A DNA stretch of 64,000 bases from a bacterium (GCA_013360215.1 JABWCP010000015.1:4542-68541), one strand, 5' to 3'; numbered from the stretch's first letter, positions 38,951 through 49,009 are shown. The notes: generated from the sequence alone by a model not told the origin. A program made the numbers and translations.

Positions 38951-39594
38951 GTTTGCTAAAAATTAAAAATCATCTAATATTTAGAGATATTCGACGTCGT
39001 TTTATGGCTTCTTGAACAGACCATTTTCTATATCTTTTATGATCATATTTCTCAGTAATTCTAAACTTACCTTTACGATATTAATTGCGAATTTAAGCTA
39101 CAATATTTTCGACTGAGTTCTCGTGCTAGAGTAAAAACAAACAGAGATAACAGAAATTTCTGAATATCTTAGCGATTTGAAAGTCACTTACGCTTTTAAA
39201 AATAGAATTTCAGTCGATTGCTTTTGGCTACGGTTAGTCATTTGTTATAGTATGGGCGTTAAAATTTTCAACACGTTTTGATTCATTTAGTATATAAGTA
39301 GAATAATCGTCCTTTAGCATTTATGCGTTTTCATATATTATAGTAATTTGATTTTAACTGTAGGATACACCGTTGCATTTCAACGATCCAGATTGATACG
39401 CAAGATACAACGTCTCTTAATCTTAAAAATCACAGTAATACCTTCATGCAAATCTATTTGGTTAGTAGAATTGAAATTTTGCCGTTTCACGAATGATAGA
39501 GATGACAGTGTAAGCACCTATAACAAGTAGATTTACTTTGAATAGCTTAATCGTTTAAGATAGCAATTAAAATCACGACTATTTCAACTAGATT

Positions 39595-41460
39595 TCACAG
39601 TAAATTTCTCACCCACTTTCCAAACACAATCCCCCGCCAATATCGCCCGTCGTAAGCCTTTTTACCGGCAATCATGGCATCAAAATCATCCCTTAGCGAA
39701 GATCGTATTACCCCCCCCGAACGCTCAATCGAAGAACTCAGTTGCTTGCGAAATGCATCCGGGTGTGTACGAACCCAATGCTCTTCCGGCGTTACAAAAC
39801 CCATCTTGTCACGACGTTGAATGATACCGTCCGGCACGTAACCTCTCATACTGTCACGCAATACACGTTTGGTCGTTGCATCCGAAATTTTATGATCGGA
39901 TGGCAACGATAAGGTAAATTCCACCAACCGATAATCCAAAAAGGGAACCCGCGCTTCGATAGAATGCGCCATCGAATTACGATCCTCCCAATGCAATAGC
40001 ATCGGTAAATTGGTACGTGTCAATTGAACGCGAAGCGCTGTATTTACATCCGGTTTAAATTCTCCATATTGTTGCCGCCAATGTATTGAACGTGCTCCGA
40101 GTTTTTCCATGTCAAACCAATCATTGGACGATTGGCTATCCGACGGCATGAACGGCATCCATGCGTTAGGTATAAGCGCTCCTATCAATCGCCGTAAGAC
40201 AGCACCGCGGTTGACATGACCTTCGCGGATAGTTTTTTGTATTTCACGAACTAACCGAATCCAGCGCCCGCGTACCATGAGCTCCGCTAAACGCGTCCCA
40301 TAAAACGGATAGTAACCGGCCAACTGCTCATCCGAACCCTGACCGTCCAGCATCACCGTTACACCGCCGGATTTGGCCAATCGAAAAACATGCCATTGCG
40401 CGTAGATACTCGCTGAACCAAACGGTTCGTCCTGATGCCAGAGCAAGGTATCCAACGTATCAAACAGCGTTTCAAAATCCGGATAAACATGATGCGCTTC
40501 GACACGAATGGCACGAATCACTTCTTCCGCATAACGGCTTTCATCGTAAGCCTTCTCCCGCGCATACGCTGAAAAAGTTTTTTGTAATACTGTCGTACTC
40601 TGCGTGGATAGCATGTCATGCAACAAACAAACAATCGAGGACGAATCCAATCCGCCGGAGAGACACGAGCCTACCGGCACATCGGAGCGCAACCGCAAAC
40701 GTACCGCATCCGTAAAAATATTTAAAAACTGTTTTGTCGCATCCTCATACGTACCGTCAAACTGTGTATCCGGAAACGAATACCAACGACGTTTTTCCAA
40801 TCGTACGTTTTGCCCCTCGTACGTGATCTCCGCGCACTCTCCTCCGCGAAGCTGCAAAACCCCGTCGTACATGGTTTCATCTGTATGATCAGAAATCGCA
40901 TAACCCAAAAAATCGGCTACGCGTTGTCCATTCATCGAATATCGCCACCCCGGCAAAACGGAGAACTGCTTGATTTCGCTGGCGAATGCAAATCCTCCAT
41001 CCGTTGTTTGATAATAATACAGGGGCTTAACACCAAAACGATCCCGCGCAGCAAAAGTACGTTTGGTCAGCGTATCATAAAGAACAAACGCCCACATACC
41101 ATTGAAACGATGAAGGCATTCCGTTCCCCAATAATCGTACGCCGCAAGGACCACTTCCGTATCCGTTTTGGATGCAAACACATATCCTACCGCCTCCAGC
41201 TCACGACGCAATTCGATGTAATTATATACTTCCCCGTTATACGTGATCCAATAACGTTCATTTTTATAACTCATCGGCTCACGGCCTGCGTTGCTGAGAT
41301 CTATGATAGCAAGACGACGTTGGCCGAGCCACACACGATTCCCATCAAAACCATTATGCCCGTCACCGTCCGGTCCGCGATATGAAACAATATCGGTCAT
41401 ACGCTGAATCAGCGCACCGTCCGTCGGCTTCGTATTGATAAGCGCCGCTATTCCGCACAT
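39595..41460 (-). CDS. asnB: Glutamine-dependent asparagine synthase-like amidotransferase (second copy)
   Basis: 621 residues. The nucleophile C2 is in MCGIAALI, with YRGPDGDGHN and YNGEVYNY for the glutaminase half and SGGLDSSS for the PP-loop near residue 260. It differs clearly from the copy at 20516 in sequence and base composition, so this is not a recent duplication. Its position at the 3' end of the block that makes a diacetamido uronic acid suggests it may form a uronamide. It could also be an ordinary asparagine synthase. Confidence 0.92.
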   Translation of the reverse strand: MCGIAALINTKPTDGALIQRMTDIVSYRGPDGDGHNGFDGNRVWLGQRRLAIIDLSNAGREPMSYKNERYWITYNGEVYNYIELRRELEAVGYVFASKTDTEVVLAAYDYWGTECLHRFNGMWAFVLYDTLTKRTFAARDRFGVKPLYYYQTTDGGFAFASEIKQFSVLPGWRYSMNGQRVADFLGYAISDHTDETMYDGVLQLRGGECAEITYEGQNVRLEKRRWYSFPDTQFDGTYEDATKQFLNIFTDAVRLRLRSDVPVGSCLSGGLDSSSIVCLLHDMLSTQSTTVLQKTFSAYAREKAYDESRYAEEVIRAIRVEAHHVYPDFETLFDTLDTLLWHQDEPFGSASIYAQWHVFRLAKSGGVTVMLDGQGSDEQLAGYYPFYGTRLAELMVRGRWIRLVREIQKTIREGHVNRGAVLRRLIGALIPNAWMPFMPSDSQSSNDWFDMEKLGARSIHWRQQYGEFKPDVNTALRVQLTRTNLPMLLHWEDRNSMAHSIEARVPFLDYRLVEFTLSLPSDHKISDATTKRVLRDSMRGYVPDGIIQRRDKMGFVTPEEHWVRTHPDAFRKQLSSSIERSGGVIRSSLRDDFDAMIAGKKAYDGRYWRGIVFGKWVRNLL

Positions 41461-41484
41461 CGCTGAAAATACTCCGTTTTGTGA

Positions 41485-42606
41485 TTAACTTGCTTCTGGC
41501 TGGACGTCACGATCATAACTTCGCGGCACTCCTTTTTCGTTTTCCGCGGCATGCGCGCGTTCGTGAATTGCTTTTTTCGCCAATATATCACGTTTGACGT
41601 GCGACCACTGCCGGGGTTTGAGCATCACAAATACAACACTGTACAATACTCGTTTAACCGAAGCCGGCAACTCGATCAAGACAAAAAACATCACTAATGC
41701 CAATCCGTTACACATAGAGATTGTTCGCAAATGACGCCGCGCATTTTCACGCAAAAGACGGATCTGGCGGGGACTGTCAAAAAACGCAGTATATAGCATG
41801 ATATTTTTTAAATAAAAAAAAAGCCGCCGGGTCCAAAATAAATGTCGGCAAACAGCACGAAAAAATGACGTCCCTAATTCAGGCTTTAAAATCAATGCGA
41901 CGTGCTGCAATGAACGAATCCCTGTTTCCCACAGATACCACCCGGAATATAACGTATTCTCGGTATGGTTGGGCGAATACGAACTGATCAACGGCAACGA
42001 AAGAAACGGTTTGGATAAATTACCGCTTTTCATGGCTAAAAAAGCAATATGCGTTTGCGGCCAATACGACTGTGCGATCAATGCATCATCACCCGGTTTT
42101 AACCCCTGCCGAGCATGTTCGGTGCGAATCGCAAAAACACCGGCATTACCCATATAATAAAAATAGTGCTCGGCGGCCGATTCCAACGTCATAAGGCTTT
42201 CGTGCCCTATGAGTTTCCATTGATCAAACATCACTACAGAAAAATCTTCCCGCGTTGTCAGATGATGCATGATTTCAGGAAGCATATCTTCAGCCAGAAT
42301 ATCGTCATCACCAAATGCCATCCAAAACTGTCCACGGCTTTGATGAAACGTTTGTATCATATTTCGGATGGCACCGATATTTTCCGAATTGCGTACATAA
42401 CGAATCGCTACATTTGTTTGTGCGCTCATCGCCTTTACGACAACACCGGTATCATCCGTAGAACAATTATCCGAAACGATAATTTCGACGGACTGGGTAA
42501 AATCAAATTTTTCGGCTTGATGTATAATACTCTCAAGCAGTGCTTTCAGAAATCCGGAGCGATTCCATGTCGGTACACCGATAGAGAGAATTATATTATT
42601 TTTCAT
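41485..42606 (-). CDS. Glycosyltransferase family 2
   Basis: Inverting GT-A transferase. IILSIGVPTWNRSGFLKALL opens the nucleotide-binding domain, SVEIIVSDNCSTDDT carries the first aspartates, and WMAFGDDDILAEDML provides the DxD metal motif. The frame extends to 42639, but the ATG at 42606 overlaps the flippase stop as TAATG and has AAGGA 11 bases upstream, giving 373 residues. The C-terminal part has a hydrophobic segment (ALVMFFVLIELPASV). Donor unknown. Confidence 0.9.
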   Translation of the reverse strand: MKNNIILSIGVPTWNRSGFLKALLESIIHQAEKFDFTQSVEIIVSDNCSTDDTGVVVKAMSAQTNVAIRYVRNSENIGAIRNMIQTFHQSRGQFWMAFGDDDILAEDMLPEIMHHLTTREDFSVVMFDQWKLIGHESLMTLESAAEHYFYYMGNAGVFAIRTEHARQGLKPGDDALIAQSYWPQTHIAFLAMKSGNLSKPFLSLPLISSYSPNHTENTLYSGWYLWETGIRSLQHVALILKPELGTSFFRAVCRHLFWTRRLFFYLKNIMLYTAFFDSPRQIRLLRENARRHLRTISMCNGLALVMFFVLIELPASVKRVLYSVVFVMLKPRQWSHVKRDILAKKAIHERAHAAENEKGVPRSYDRDVQPEAS

Positions 42607-43916
42607 TATGCACGTATCCTTACCGAACGAACAACCCAAATCAAAAAAACAATCAACATCATCGCTTCACCGATGCTGTATAAGATTACGGCGGTATAAG
42701 CCGAGCCGGAGGTCACACCGATACCGATCATGGCCGCACGTATCGCAAAACTTAGAAGTGAAATAACAAAATGCGTACGCTGCTTGCGAATCACCGACGA
42801 AATCATGCTTACGGGTGACGCGACAAGGTTTACTGCAATCGCTATCACAAGGTACCGGGCGTATTCGCCGGCATCCCTCCACGCGGCACCAAAAATCCAT
42901 TCGAATAACCAAGGACCGGCGGTCACAATGATAATCAAAAACGGGAGCGAAAAAAAGGACAGAAACTTAATGTTATTGATCACAAACGAACGCAAAAGTG
43001 CCGCATCCTCACTTAGTTTGGCTGACATTTCATAAAAAACTTGTGCCACACCTTGTCCAATCACCGTACTGGGCAAACGAAGCACATTGGTTGCCAACGC
43101 AAAACAGGCCGCATCATGAGGACTGAACGATGCCGTGAATATCAATAAAGGTAATGACGCCGTCAGTTGATCAAGAAACGTCATCAGCAAACCATACGTC
43201 GGAAACTGTTTGAATCGTTTTAGCAAATTTCGAATTTCCATCCGATCAATAGCAAGATGACGTATAGGCTTTCCTTCGTGCCGCAATCCAAAAAAAATCG
43301 TGATGTATAATGTGATGGCCGCCGATATATGCCCCAATACCAAACCCGTGATCGTCGAACCTTGCCACGAATACATTGACAGCATGACAATAAACGCCAA
43401 CAGCGGCGGCAAAGCTCGCGAGAAACTCAATACCTTATACGCTGCATGACGATTGGCCCAGCTCGCGAGAAGGATATTACCCGCGCCTAAAACAATCCAC
43501 ACCGGCAACCAAAAATATAACGGCCCGCCTTTGGGAAAAAACCCCAAATCCAACGCCAAACCAAAAAACACCAGCGCACTGATAGCGATCACTATCGCGA
43601 AACCCAAAATCAGTTGCCCACAAAATTGAATGATCTTTGCAGCCTGTTCATCGGAGTCCGCCAAGACGATTGCCGAGTCCATACGGAGCATGATCGTGGA
43701 AGACGCAATCATCACCATAGCATTGAGTGTTGCGGCGATCCCGTAATCCGCTGAATCATAAAGCCGTGTTACGATTGGCAATAAAAGAACAGCGATTGCC
43801 TGGCCGATGATCGTTCCAATAGACAATCGGGACACATTTTTGAGGTAACCACTTTGTTTAATGCGCTCCGTCAATTGGCGCAGCGTCATAGGAATGGATG
43901 ATGGAGGAGCGGACAT
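42606..43916 (-). CDS. Wzx-like oligosaccharide flippase (second copy)
   Basis: 436-residue integral membrane protein with about 12 helices and the polysaccharide-biosynthesis/flippase N-terminus LSIGTIIGQAIAVLLLPIVTRLYDSADYGIAATLNAM. The open frame reaches 44066 but would overlap the transketolase gene by 140 bases. The ATG at 43916 (MSAPPSSIPM) lies 10 bases after that gene's stop. It moves a lipid-linked oligosaccharide across the inner membrane. It belongs to a different branch (Wzx/RfbX-like) from the MurJ-like flippase at 30367. Confidence 0.9.
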   Translation of the reverse strand: MSAPPSSIPMTLRQLTERIKQSGYLKNVSRLSIGTIIGQAIAVLLLPIVTRLYDSADYGIAATLNAMVMIASSTIMLRMDSAIVLADSDEQAAKIIQFCGQLILGFAIVIAISALVFFGLALDLGFFPKGGPLYFWLPVWIVLGAGNILLASWANRHAAYKVLSFSRALPPLLAFIVMLSMYSWQGSTITGLVLGHISAAITLYITIFFGLRHEGKPIRHLAIDRMEIRNLLKRFKQFPTYGLLMTFLDQLTASLPLLIFTASFSPHDAACFALATNVLRLPSTVIGQGVAQVFYEMSAKLSEDAALLRSFVINNIKFLSFFSLPFLIIIVTAGPWLFEWIFGAAWRDAGEYARYLVIAIAVNLVASPVSMISSVIRKQRTHFVISLLSFAIRAAMIGIGVTSGSAYTAVILYSIGEAMMLIVFLIWVVRSVRIRA

Positions 43917-43926
43917 GATAATTGCG

Positions 43927-44829
43927 TTATATGTATTCCGACAATACGAGTCCGCAGGATTGTCGGAGATAATCTTGCGATCCGGCGATTTGTATAAACT
44001 GATCGGGAATTGCAATGCGATGTACAAACGGTATCGGCATGGACTTTTTCTTTTCACGGCAATCATGCAAAGCTTCGAGTACGGCCGAACCTAAACCGGC
44101 ACTACGCTGATGTTCTTCGAGCGTTATGATTCGTTCGTACGAGTGTGCCAACAGCTCAATAGTCGTGTTGTCAATGGGTTTGATATACGGCACACTATAC
44201 AAACCCCAAAGCAAATTATTATGACGAATAAAATCCGACGCGTAACGAAGCATGGCACCTGTTGTTAACACGACTGTATTTTTTCCGTGGCAAACAGGAA
44301 TCATTTTACCGGCTGCGAATACGATATTTCCGGGATGTACAGCCGGTTCGCCGGCTTTTCCAAGTCGAATATACATCGGTGCATCGGTTTGAACGGCATG
44401 GGTCGTGATGAGGCGGGCTTCCTGAGGATCACCCGGCGCCGTAACAATCATGCCCGGAAGCGTACGTAAAATTCCTAAATCTTCCGTTCCATGATGTGAA
44501 GCCCCAAGCGCACCGTATGCAAATCCGCCACCGACCGATACGATTTTTACGCCAAGCGCATGGTAACAAATATCGTAGCGTATCTGCTCCAAGCATCGCA
44601 ACGTGGGAAAATTACCAATCGAATAAATGAACGGAATATATCCTTCTTTGGCCAAACCTGCGGCAATACCGGCCATATTTTGTTCGGCCACACCGATATT
44701 GAGAAACCGATCAGGAAACGACTCGGCAAACGGCTCAACCACCGAATAGCCAAGATCACCTACCAGCAAAAAGACGCGCTCATCACGTTTTGCTTCGCTC
44801 ATCAGTTGCTGAATAAAGGCCGTACGCAT
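43927..44829 (-). CDS. Split transketolase, C-terminal (pyrimidine-binding) subunit
   Basis: 300 residues covering the central and C-terminal transketolase domains. NIGVAEQNMAGIAAGLA contains E49, the glutamate that activates the thiamine-diphosphate aminopyrimidine ring. HHGTEDLGILRTLPG and APGDPQEA are conserved in the family. It starts as TAATG from the N-terminal subunit, so the two form one functional unit. The location inside a CDP-sugar operon, not a pentose-phosphate operon, argues for a dedicated sugar-branching role rather than central metabolism. That is inference. Confidence 0.9.
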   Translation of the reverse strand: MRTAFIQQLMSEAKRDERVFLLVGDLGYSVVEPFAESFPDRFLNIGVAEQNMAGIAAGLAKEGYIPFIYSIGNFPTLRCLEQIRYDICYHALGVKIVSVGGGFAYGALGASHHGTEDLGILRTLPGMIVTAPGDPQEARLITTHAVQTDAPMYIRLGKAGEPAVHPGNIVFAAGKMIPVCHGKNTVVLTTGAMLRYASDFIRHNNLLWGLYSVPYIKPIDNTTIELLAHSYERIITLEEHQRSAGLGSAVLEALHDCREKKKSMPIPFVHRIAIPDQFIQIAGSQDYLRQSCGLVLSEYI

Positions 44830-45635
44830 TACGAATGCTCCAGTTGTTCCAGCGCATTACGGAATTGTTCAGCGTCAGGTGTACGATAGTGCCAAAGCAA
44901 TTTTTCTTCCATAAAATCAACACCCTTGCCTTTGACTGTCTCAGCAATAATGATATGCGGCTTATCATCTGTTTTTTTCGTTATCGCCGCCGATAACGCA
45001 GCATGATCATGACCATCCGTTACGGTCACATACCATCCAAAGGATTTGAACTTTTCCGACAAAGGCCCCAAGTCAAGTACTTCATTCACATGACCAAGGC
45101 TTTGTATTTTATTATGATCTACGATCACCACCATGTTATTCAGATGATGGTGCGGTGCAAACAGCAACGCTTCCCAATTGGATCCTTCATCCAACTCTCC
45201 GTCGCTAAGGAGCGCAAAAATACGCCACGCTTGCCCGCGTCGTTTGGCAGCCAACGCCAGCCCGCAGCCAAACGATAACGCGTGTCCCAAACTCCCCGTG
45301 GACAATTCTACGCCCGGGATGTGGTGATTGGCATGCGAAGTAAAAAAACTTCCATTTTGCGCAAAGGAAGTAAGTTGTGACATGTCAAAAAAACCGCGCA
45401 ACGCAAGCGCTGCATATAAAGCAGAGCACGCGTGCCCTTTACTGAGAAGAAAACGATCCCGGTCAGGCCACCGCGGGTTTTTGGGATTGACATTCATCAC
45501 GCCGCCGTATAAAACAGCTAAAATATCCGCCATAGAAAAAGCGCCGCCAAGGTGCGACGAATTCGAAGCATGAACCATTTTTAACGCTTCAATCCGAATC
45601 GCTTTGCTGAATGCTTTTACTTCATCCGTGGTCAC
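44829..45635 (-). CDS. Split transketolase, N-terminal (diphosphate-binding) subunit
   Basis: 268 residues from a GTG at 45635 that forms a GTGA overlap with the FkbM stop; a TTG 4 codons upstream is an alternative. HASNSSHLGGAFSMADILA and SKGHACSALYAAL match transketolase N-termini. The thiamine-diphosphate motif reads SDGELDEGSNWEA near residue 145, in place of the usual GDGE, followed by VVIVDHNKIQS. Only the first glycine of the motif is changed, so cofactor binding is likely kept. Immediately followed by the C-terminal subunit. Confidence 0.9.
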   Translation of the reverse strand: MTTDEVKAFSKAIRIEALKMVHASNSSHLGGAFSMADILAVLYGGVMNVNPKNPRWPDRDRFLLSKGHACSALYAALALRGFFDMSQLTSFAQNGSFFTSHANHHIPGVELSTGSLGHALSFGCGLALAAKRRGQAWRIFALLSDGELDEGSNWEALLFAPHHHLNNMVVIVDHNKIQSLGHVNEVLDLGPLSEKFKSFGWYVTVTDGHDHAALSAAITKKTDDKPHIIIAETVKGKGVDFMEEKLLWHYRTPDAEQFRNALEQLEHS

Positions 45636-46558
45636 GATTTCACCCAAGTCTTGATTTTATTGGCGTGCCGTTCACGATGCAGAAAAATAAAATTGGTTTC
45701 AACGGTCGTTTCGTCTACGACGGTTACCGGTGCGAGATAATCATTTTGAATTAAAAAACAATAGTATCCCATTTCCTTAAAAAAAGTAATGATGTCATTA
45801 GGATGATAATTGTACTTAGCCGCCCACTTACGCAACATTTCCGTACATACGATCGGCTTATGGGTTTGCAGCGTGTTTTTCCCTCCGCGATAGACCATCA
45901 ATTCCGCGCCTTCCACATCGCATTTGATAAAGTCCGGCTTCGCACCATACTGTTCACAAAAATTATCCATCGTTTCCAGCGCGCATTCCGTTTCGTGCGC
46001 ATTAGCGGCTTCGGTTATATTAACCGCCGATGCACTAGTCGAAAGTTCCGGGTCGACAAAAAACGTAAGTTTTCCTGTGCGATCGGATAAGCCGAGATTA
46101 TGCGGCTTAATACGCATGGCTGCATTTAACTGAATATTATTTTCCAGCTCCCGATACGTTCCGGGTACCGGCTCAAACGCCCAAACATGTAAATCGGAAA
46201 CGACCTTAGAAAAATTTAGTGAATACCAGCCAATATTAGCGCCAATGTCAAAAACCGACATACCCGGTTCCAACAAACGACACATCATTGAAAAATACTC
46301 TGGTTCATACTGCGCAAAATTAAGAATTTCAAACGGCGCACTGCGTTTGTCGGCTTTTGGGGTTAACCAACGAAGTCCGTGCGGACGCGTAGTCCATACT
46401 ATACCATGCGACGTGATCGTGATATTTTCGATATCCGTGTGCCGGAGTAAATCCGTGTATTCGAAAAGCTGATTATGTTTCTCATACATTGCTTGTATGT
46501 ATTCCGATTTTTTAATCGCACCGGAACGGTATTGATTTTGAATGTCTGTAATTTTCAT
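45632..46558 (-). CDS. FkbM-family SAM-dependent methyltransferase
   Basis: 308 residues. MSVFDIGANIGWYSLNFSK is the SAM-binding motif I, VWAFEPVPGTYRELENNI motif II, and PDFIKCDVEGAELMVYRGG the FkbM hallmark. Probably O-methylates a hydroxyl of the sugar made by this operon. ATGA overlap with the SDR upstream and GTGA overlap with the transketolase downstream show tight coupling. Confidence 0.92.
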   Translation of the reverse strand: MKITDIQNQYRSGAIKKSEYIQAMYEKHNQLFEYTDLLRHTDIENITITSHGIVWTTRPHGLRWLTPKADKRSAPFEILNFAQYEPEYFSMMCRLLEPGMSVFDIGANIGWYSLNFSKVVSDLHVWAFEPVPGTYRELENNIQLNAAMRIKPHNLGLSDRTGKLTFFVDPELSTSASAVNITEAANAHETECALETMDNFCEQYGAKPDFIKCDVEGAELMVYRGGKNTLQTHKPIVCTEMLRKWAAKYNYHPNDIITFFKEMGYYCFLIQNDYLAPVTVVDETTVETNFIFLHRERHANKIKTWVKS

Positions 46559-47598
46559 GTATAGGACTTAATCGTTCGTGTAAAACCCTCTTCGACAGTT
46601 GTCGTCGGTTGCCAACCTAAGCTCTTTATTTTGGTAATATCCGGAACACTGCGTTGTACGGCGCTGGGAATATAGCCATTTTGCGGCGGGATATCCAAAA
46701 TCACTGATAATTTTTTTTCCGGAAACAGTGTTACTAATTTTTCCGCCAATCCTCGAATACTGATTTCACATTCAGGGTTACCTACATTATAAGCTTCGGT
46801 CGTTTTTCCGTGGAGCATCACCGTAAAAAAACCGATAACCGCATCGCGAAGATAACAAAAGGAGCGCGTTGCAGCACCGCTACTGCGAAGTACAATATTA
46901 TTTCCATTAACAATATCTGCAACCAAATCCGCAAAAATACGCCCGTCATCCAGCGCCATGCCGGGCCCATAGGTGTGAAACGGTCGAACGATCACCGTGG
47001 GAAGACCATACTGGTGAGACCATGCAACGCACATTGTTTCGCCAAGCCTTTTGCTTTCCGCATAACATGAACGCAGGGCCATGCTATCCAAACAACCAAG
47101 CTGCATCTCATTGGTCGGTATTTGGCGCGCTTCCAGTTGACCATATACTTCGCTGCTGCTAAAGTACAAAAATCGTTCGCTTTGGGATTGACGCGCTACC
47201 TCAAGCATGTTTTGCGTGCCGGTCGTATTGGCCGTCAAAGTACCCACCGGATCTATACCATAATATTTTGGCGAGGCTTGGCTTGCGGCATGTACTACAA
47301 AATGAACCGGCGTATCAGAGCGAAATACCAACCGTGTTACATCGGCTACGTGTAACTTAAAATCGTTACGTCCGGCATGATGTGCAAACCTCTGACGTGC
47401 ACGTTCTTCAGACCGTACAATCCCGATCACATGAATGTTCATACCCAAATGATCATTGAGCCCTAATAACGTTTCTACCATGTACGCCGGTAGAAAACCA
47501 TTGGCCCCACTGATAAGAACCGTTTTTCCACGGAGTACATCCCAAGGCAGCGGCGCAGAAATAATATGCGCGATGTCTTCGCGTATTATTGAATGCAT
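46555..47598 (-). CDS. NAD-dependent epimerase/dehydratase (SDR) of the CDP-sugar operon
   Basis: 347 residues from the ATG at 47598, which forms TGATG with the RfbH stop; the open frame runs 31 codons further inside RfbH. The NAD loop reads SGANGFLPAY, with Pro where most SDRs have Gly. SSSEVYGQ and CYAESKRLGE supply the catalytic serine, tyrosine and lysine. Overall it is closest to UDP-glucuronate decarboxylase/4,6-dehydratase-like SDRs. Its place right after RfbH suggests it reduces or epimerises the 4-keto group of the CDP sugar, before or after the transketolase step. No specific reaction can be assigned. Confidence 0.87.
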   Translation of the reverse strand: MHSIIREDIAHIISAPLPWDVLRGKTVLISGANGFLPAYMVETLLGLNDHLGMNIHVIGIVRSEERARQRFAHHAGRNDFKLHVADVTRLVFRSDTPVHFVVHAASQASPKYYGIDPVGTLTANTTGTQNMLEVARQSQSERFLYFSSSEVYGQLEARQIPTNEMQLGCLDSMALRSCYAESKRLGETMCVAWSHQYGLPTVIVRPFHTYGPGMALDDGRIFADLVADIVNGNNIVLRSSGAATRSFCYLRDAVIGFFTVMLHGKTTEAYNVGNPECEISIRGLAEKLVTLFPEKKLSVILDIPPQNGYIPSAVQRSVPDITKIKSLGWQPTTTVEEGFTRTIKSYT

Positions 47599-48953
47599 CA
47601 CGAAGCCGTATCTTGTCGGAGAAATGAACGGATAGCGTCGATCATATAATCTAACATCGGCGTCGTTAAACCAGGATACACCCCCAACCAAAACCCGTTA
47701 TTCATGATATGATCCGTATTGGTCAATTCACCTACAACGCGGTAAGAACCCGGCTGTTCTCGGAAAGCATCAAAAAAAGGTTGGCGTATAAGATTGCCGC
47801 CAAACAACATGCGTGTTTGAATTTTTTTGTTTTCAAGATAGCGGATCAACTCGGGACGAGAAATACCGCTTTCGCTGCGAAGACTGATGAGAAAACCAAA
47901 CCAACTCGGATTGGCATTGGGTGTGGCTTCAGGTAAAATAAAAATATCCGAGAACTCCGCTAAACCGTTTTTCAGATAATTCCAATTTGCACGTCGTCTA
48001 GCGGCAAAATCCTCAAGTCTGTCTAATTGCACGCAACCTATTGCGGCTTGAATATCCGTAGCTTTAAGATTGTAACCTAGATGACGGTACGTGTATTTAT
48101 GATCATAACCACACGGCAACGTTCCGAGTTCCCAATCAAACCGTTTACCACACGTATTATCTTTTCCGGAATCGCACCAGCAGTCACGACCCCAATCACG
48201 AAACGATTCAATACTGCGCTTGAGAATACTTTTATGGGTGTACACGGCACCGCCTTCGCCCATCGTAATATGGTGCGGCGGATAAAAGCTACTTGTCGCG
48301 ACATCACCGAATGTTCCTGTCCACCGGCCCCGATATTCCGAACCCAGCGCATCGCAATTATCTTCTACGAGCCAGAGATTATATTTTTTACAAAACGTCG
48401 TCACGGCATCCAGATCAAAAGGATTGCCGAGCGTATGAGCGATCATGACTGCTTTCGTTTTTGGGCTGTACGCCGCTTCCAATGCCCGCGTATCGATATT
48501 CGCTGTTTCGGTATGCACATCCAGAAAAACAGGTACGGCGCCAAACTGCAACATCGGAGCAACCGTCGTCGGAAAACCGGCCGCTACGGTTATAACTTCG
48601 TCGCCTTTACGAATCCGACGATCTTCCAGTAACGGAGAAGTCAGACTCATAAACGCCAAAAGGTTGGCCGACGAACCGGAGTTACACAACATGGCGTGCT
48701 TCACGCCGAGTTTTTTGGCAAGCTTGCTTTCAAACTCCTTTGAAAAATGTCCGGATGTAAGCCAAAACTCAAGACTTGCATCTACGGCATGTTGCATTTC
48801 TTTTTCATCAAACACACGTCCCGCGTACGATATAGCGGATTGACCGGGCACAAATTCCTTTTTTTGACCGTGCGTCAAACGGTAATACTCGGCCGTCTTT
48901 TCTAAAATTTCGAGCCGAAGCTTTTCCGCCGCGGCTTTTACGTTTTGATCCAT
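47598..48953 (-). CDS. rfbH: CDP-4-dehydro-6-deoxyglucose 3-dehydrase (E1, RfbH/DdhC)
   Basis: PMP-dependent dehydrase of 451 residues that removes the C3 hydroxyl of CDP-4-keto-6-deoxyglucose. Unlike aminotransferases of the same fold it has histidine (H227 in [14 protein letters not shown]) in place of the PLP lysine. The iron-sulfur ligands match the E1 spacing exactly: C200-x57-C258-x1-C260-x7-C268. Both features are diagnostic for the radical deoxygenation enzyme. Its usual reductase partner E3 (RfbI/DdhD/AscD) is not in the window. RfbG is 56 bases upstream, and the SDR starts on its stop codon. Confidence 0.95.
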   Translation of the reverse strand: MDQNVKAAAEKLRLEILEKTAEYYRLTHGQKKEFVPGQSAISYAGRVFDEKEMQHAVDASLEFWLTSGHFSKEFESKLAKKLGVKHAMLCNSGSSANLLAFMSLTSPLLEDRRIRKGDEVITVAAGFPTTVAPMLQFGAVPVFLDVHTETANIDTRALEAAYSPKTKAVMIAHTLGNPFDLDAVTTFCKKYNLWLVEDNCDALGSEYRGRWTGTFGDVATSSFYPPHHITMGEGGAVYTHKSILKRSIESFRDWGRDCWCDSGKDNTCGKRFDWELGTLPCGYDHKYTYRHLGYNLKATDIQAAIGCVQLDRLEDFAARRRANWNYLKNGLAEFSDIFILPEATPNANPSWFGFLISLRSESGISRPELIRYLENKKIQTRMLFGGNLIRQPFFDAFREQPGSYRVVGELTNTDHIMNNGFWLGVYPGLTTPMLDYMIDAIRSFLRQDTAS

Positions 48954-49009
48954 GTCGTTTATTTTATTCTCGTTTTCGGAGTCGCGCTCAAAGTTAAAAA
49001 ATCAAATCT

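Larger units (their letters stand above)
38807..39594. other. Gene-free AT-rich spacer between the two sugar blocks
   Basis: About 790 bases with no credible gene on either strand. It carries a plausible promoter and hairpin facing the Wzz gene (separate entries) and a perfect 12-base palindrome CAGAAATTTCTG at 39151-39162. It also marks the junction where base composition changes from AT-rich to the higher GC of the right-hand block. No transposase remnants were seen. Confidence 0.6.

Noticed and set aside
39348-39530. 60-codon open frame in the gene-free spacer
   Set aside because: No ribosome-binding site, no recognisable motif, and length expected by chance.
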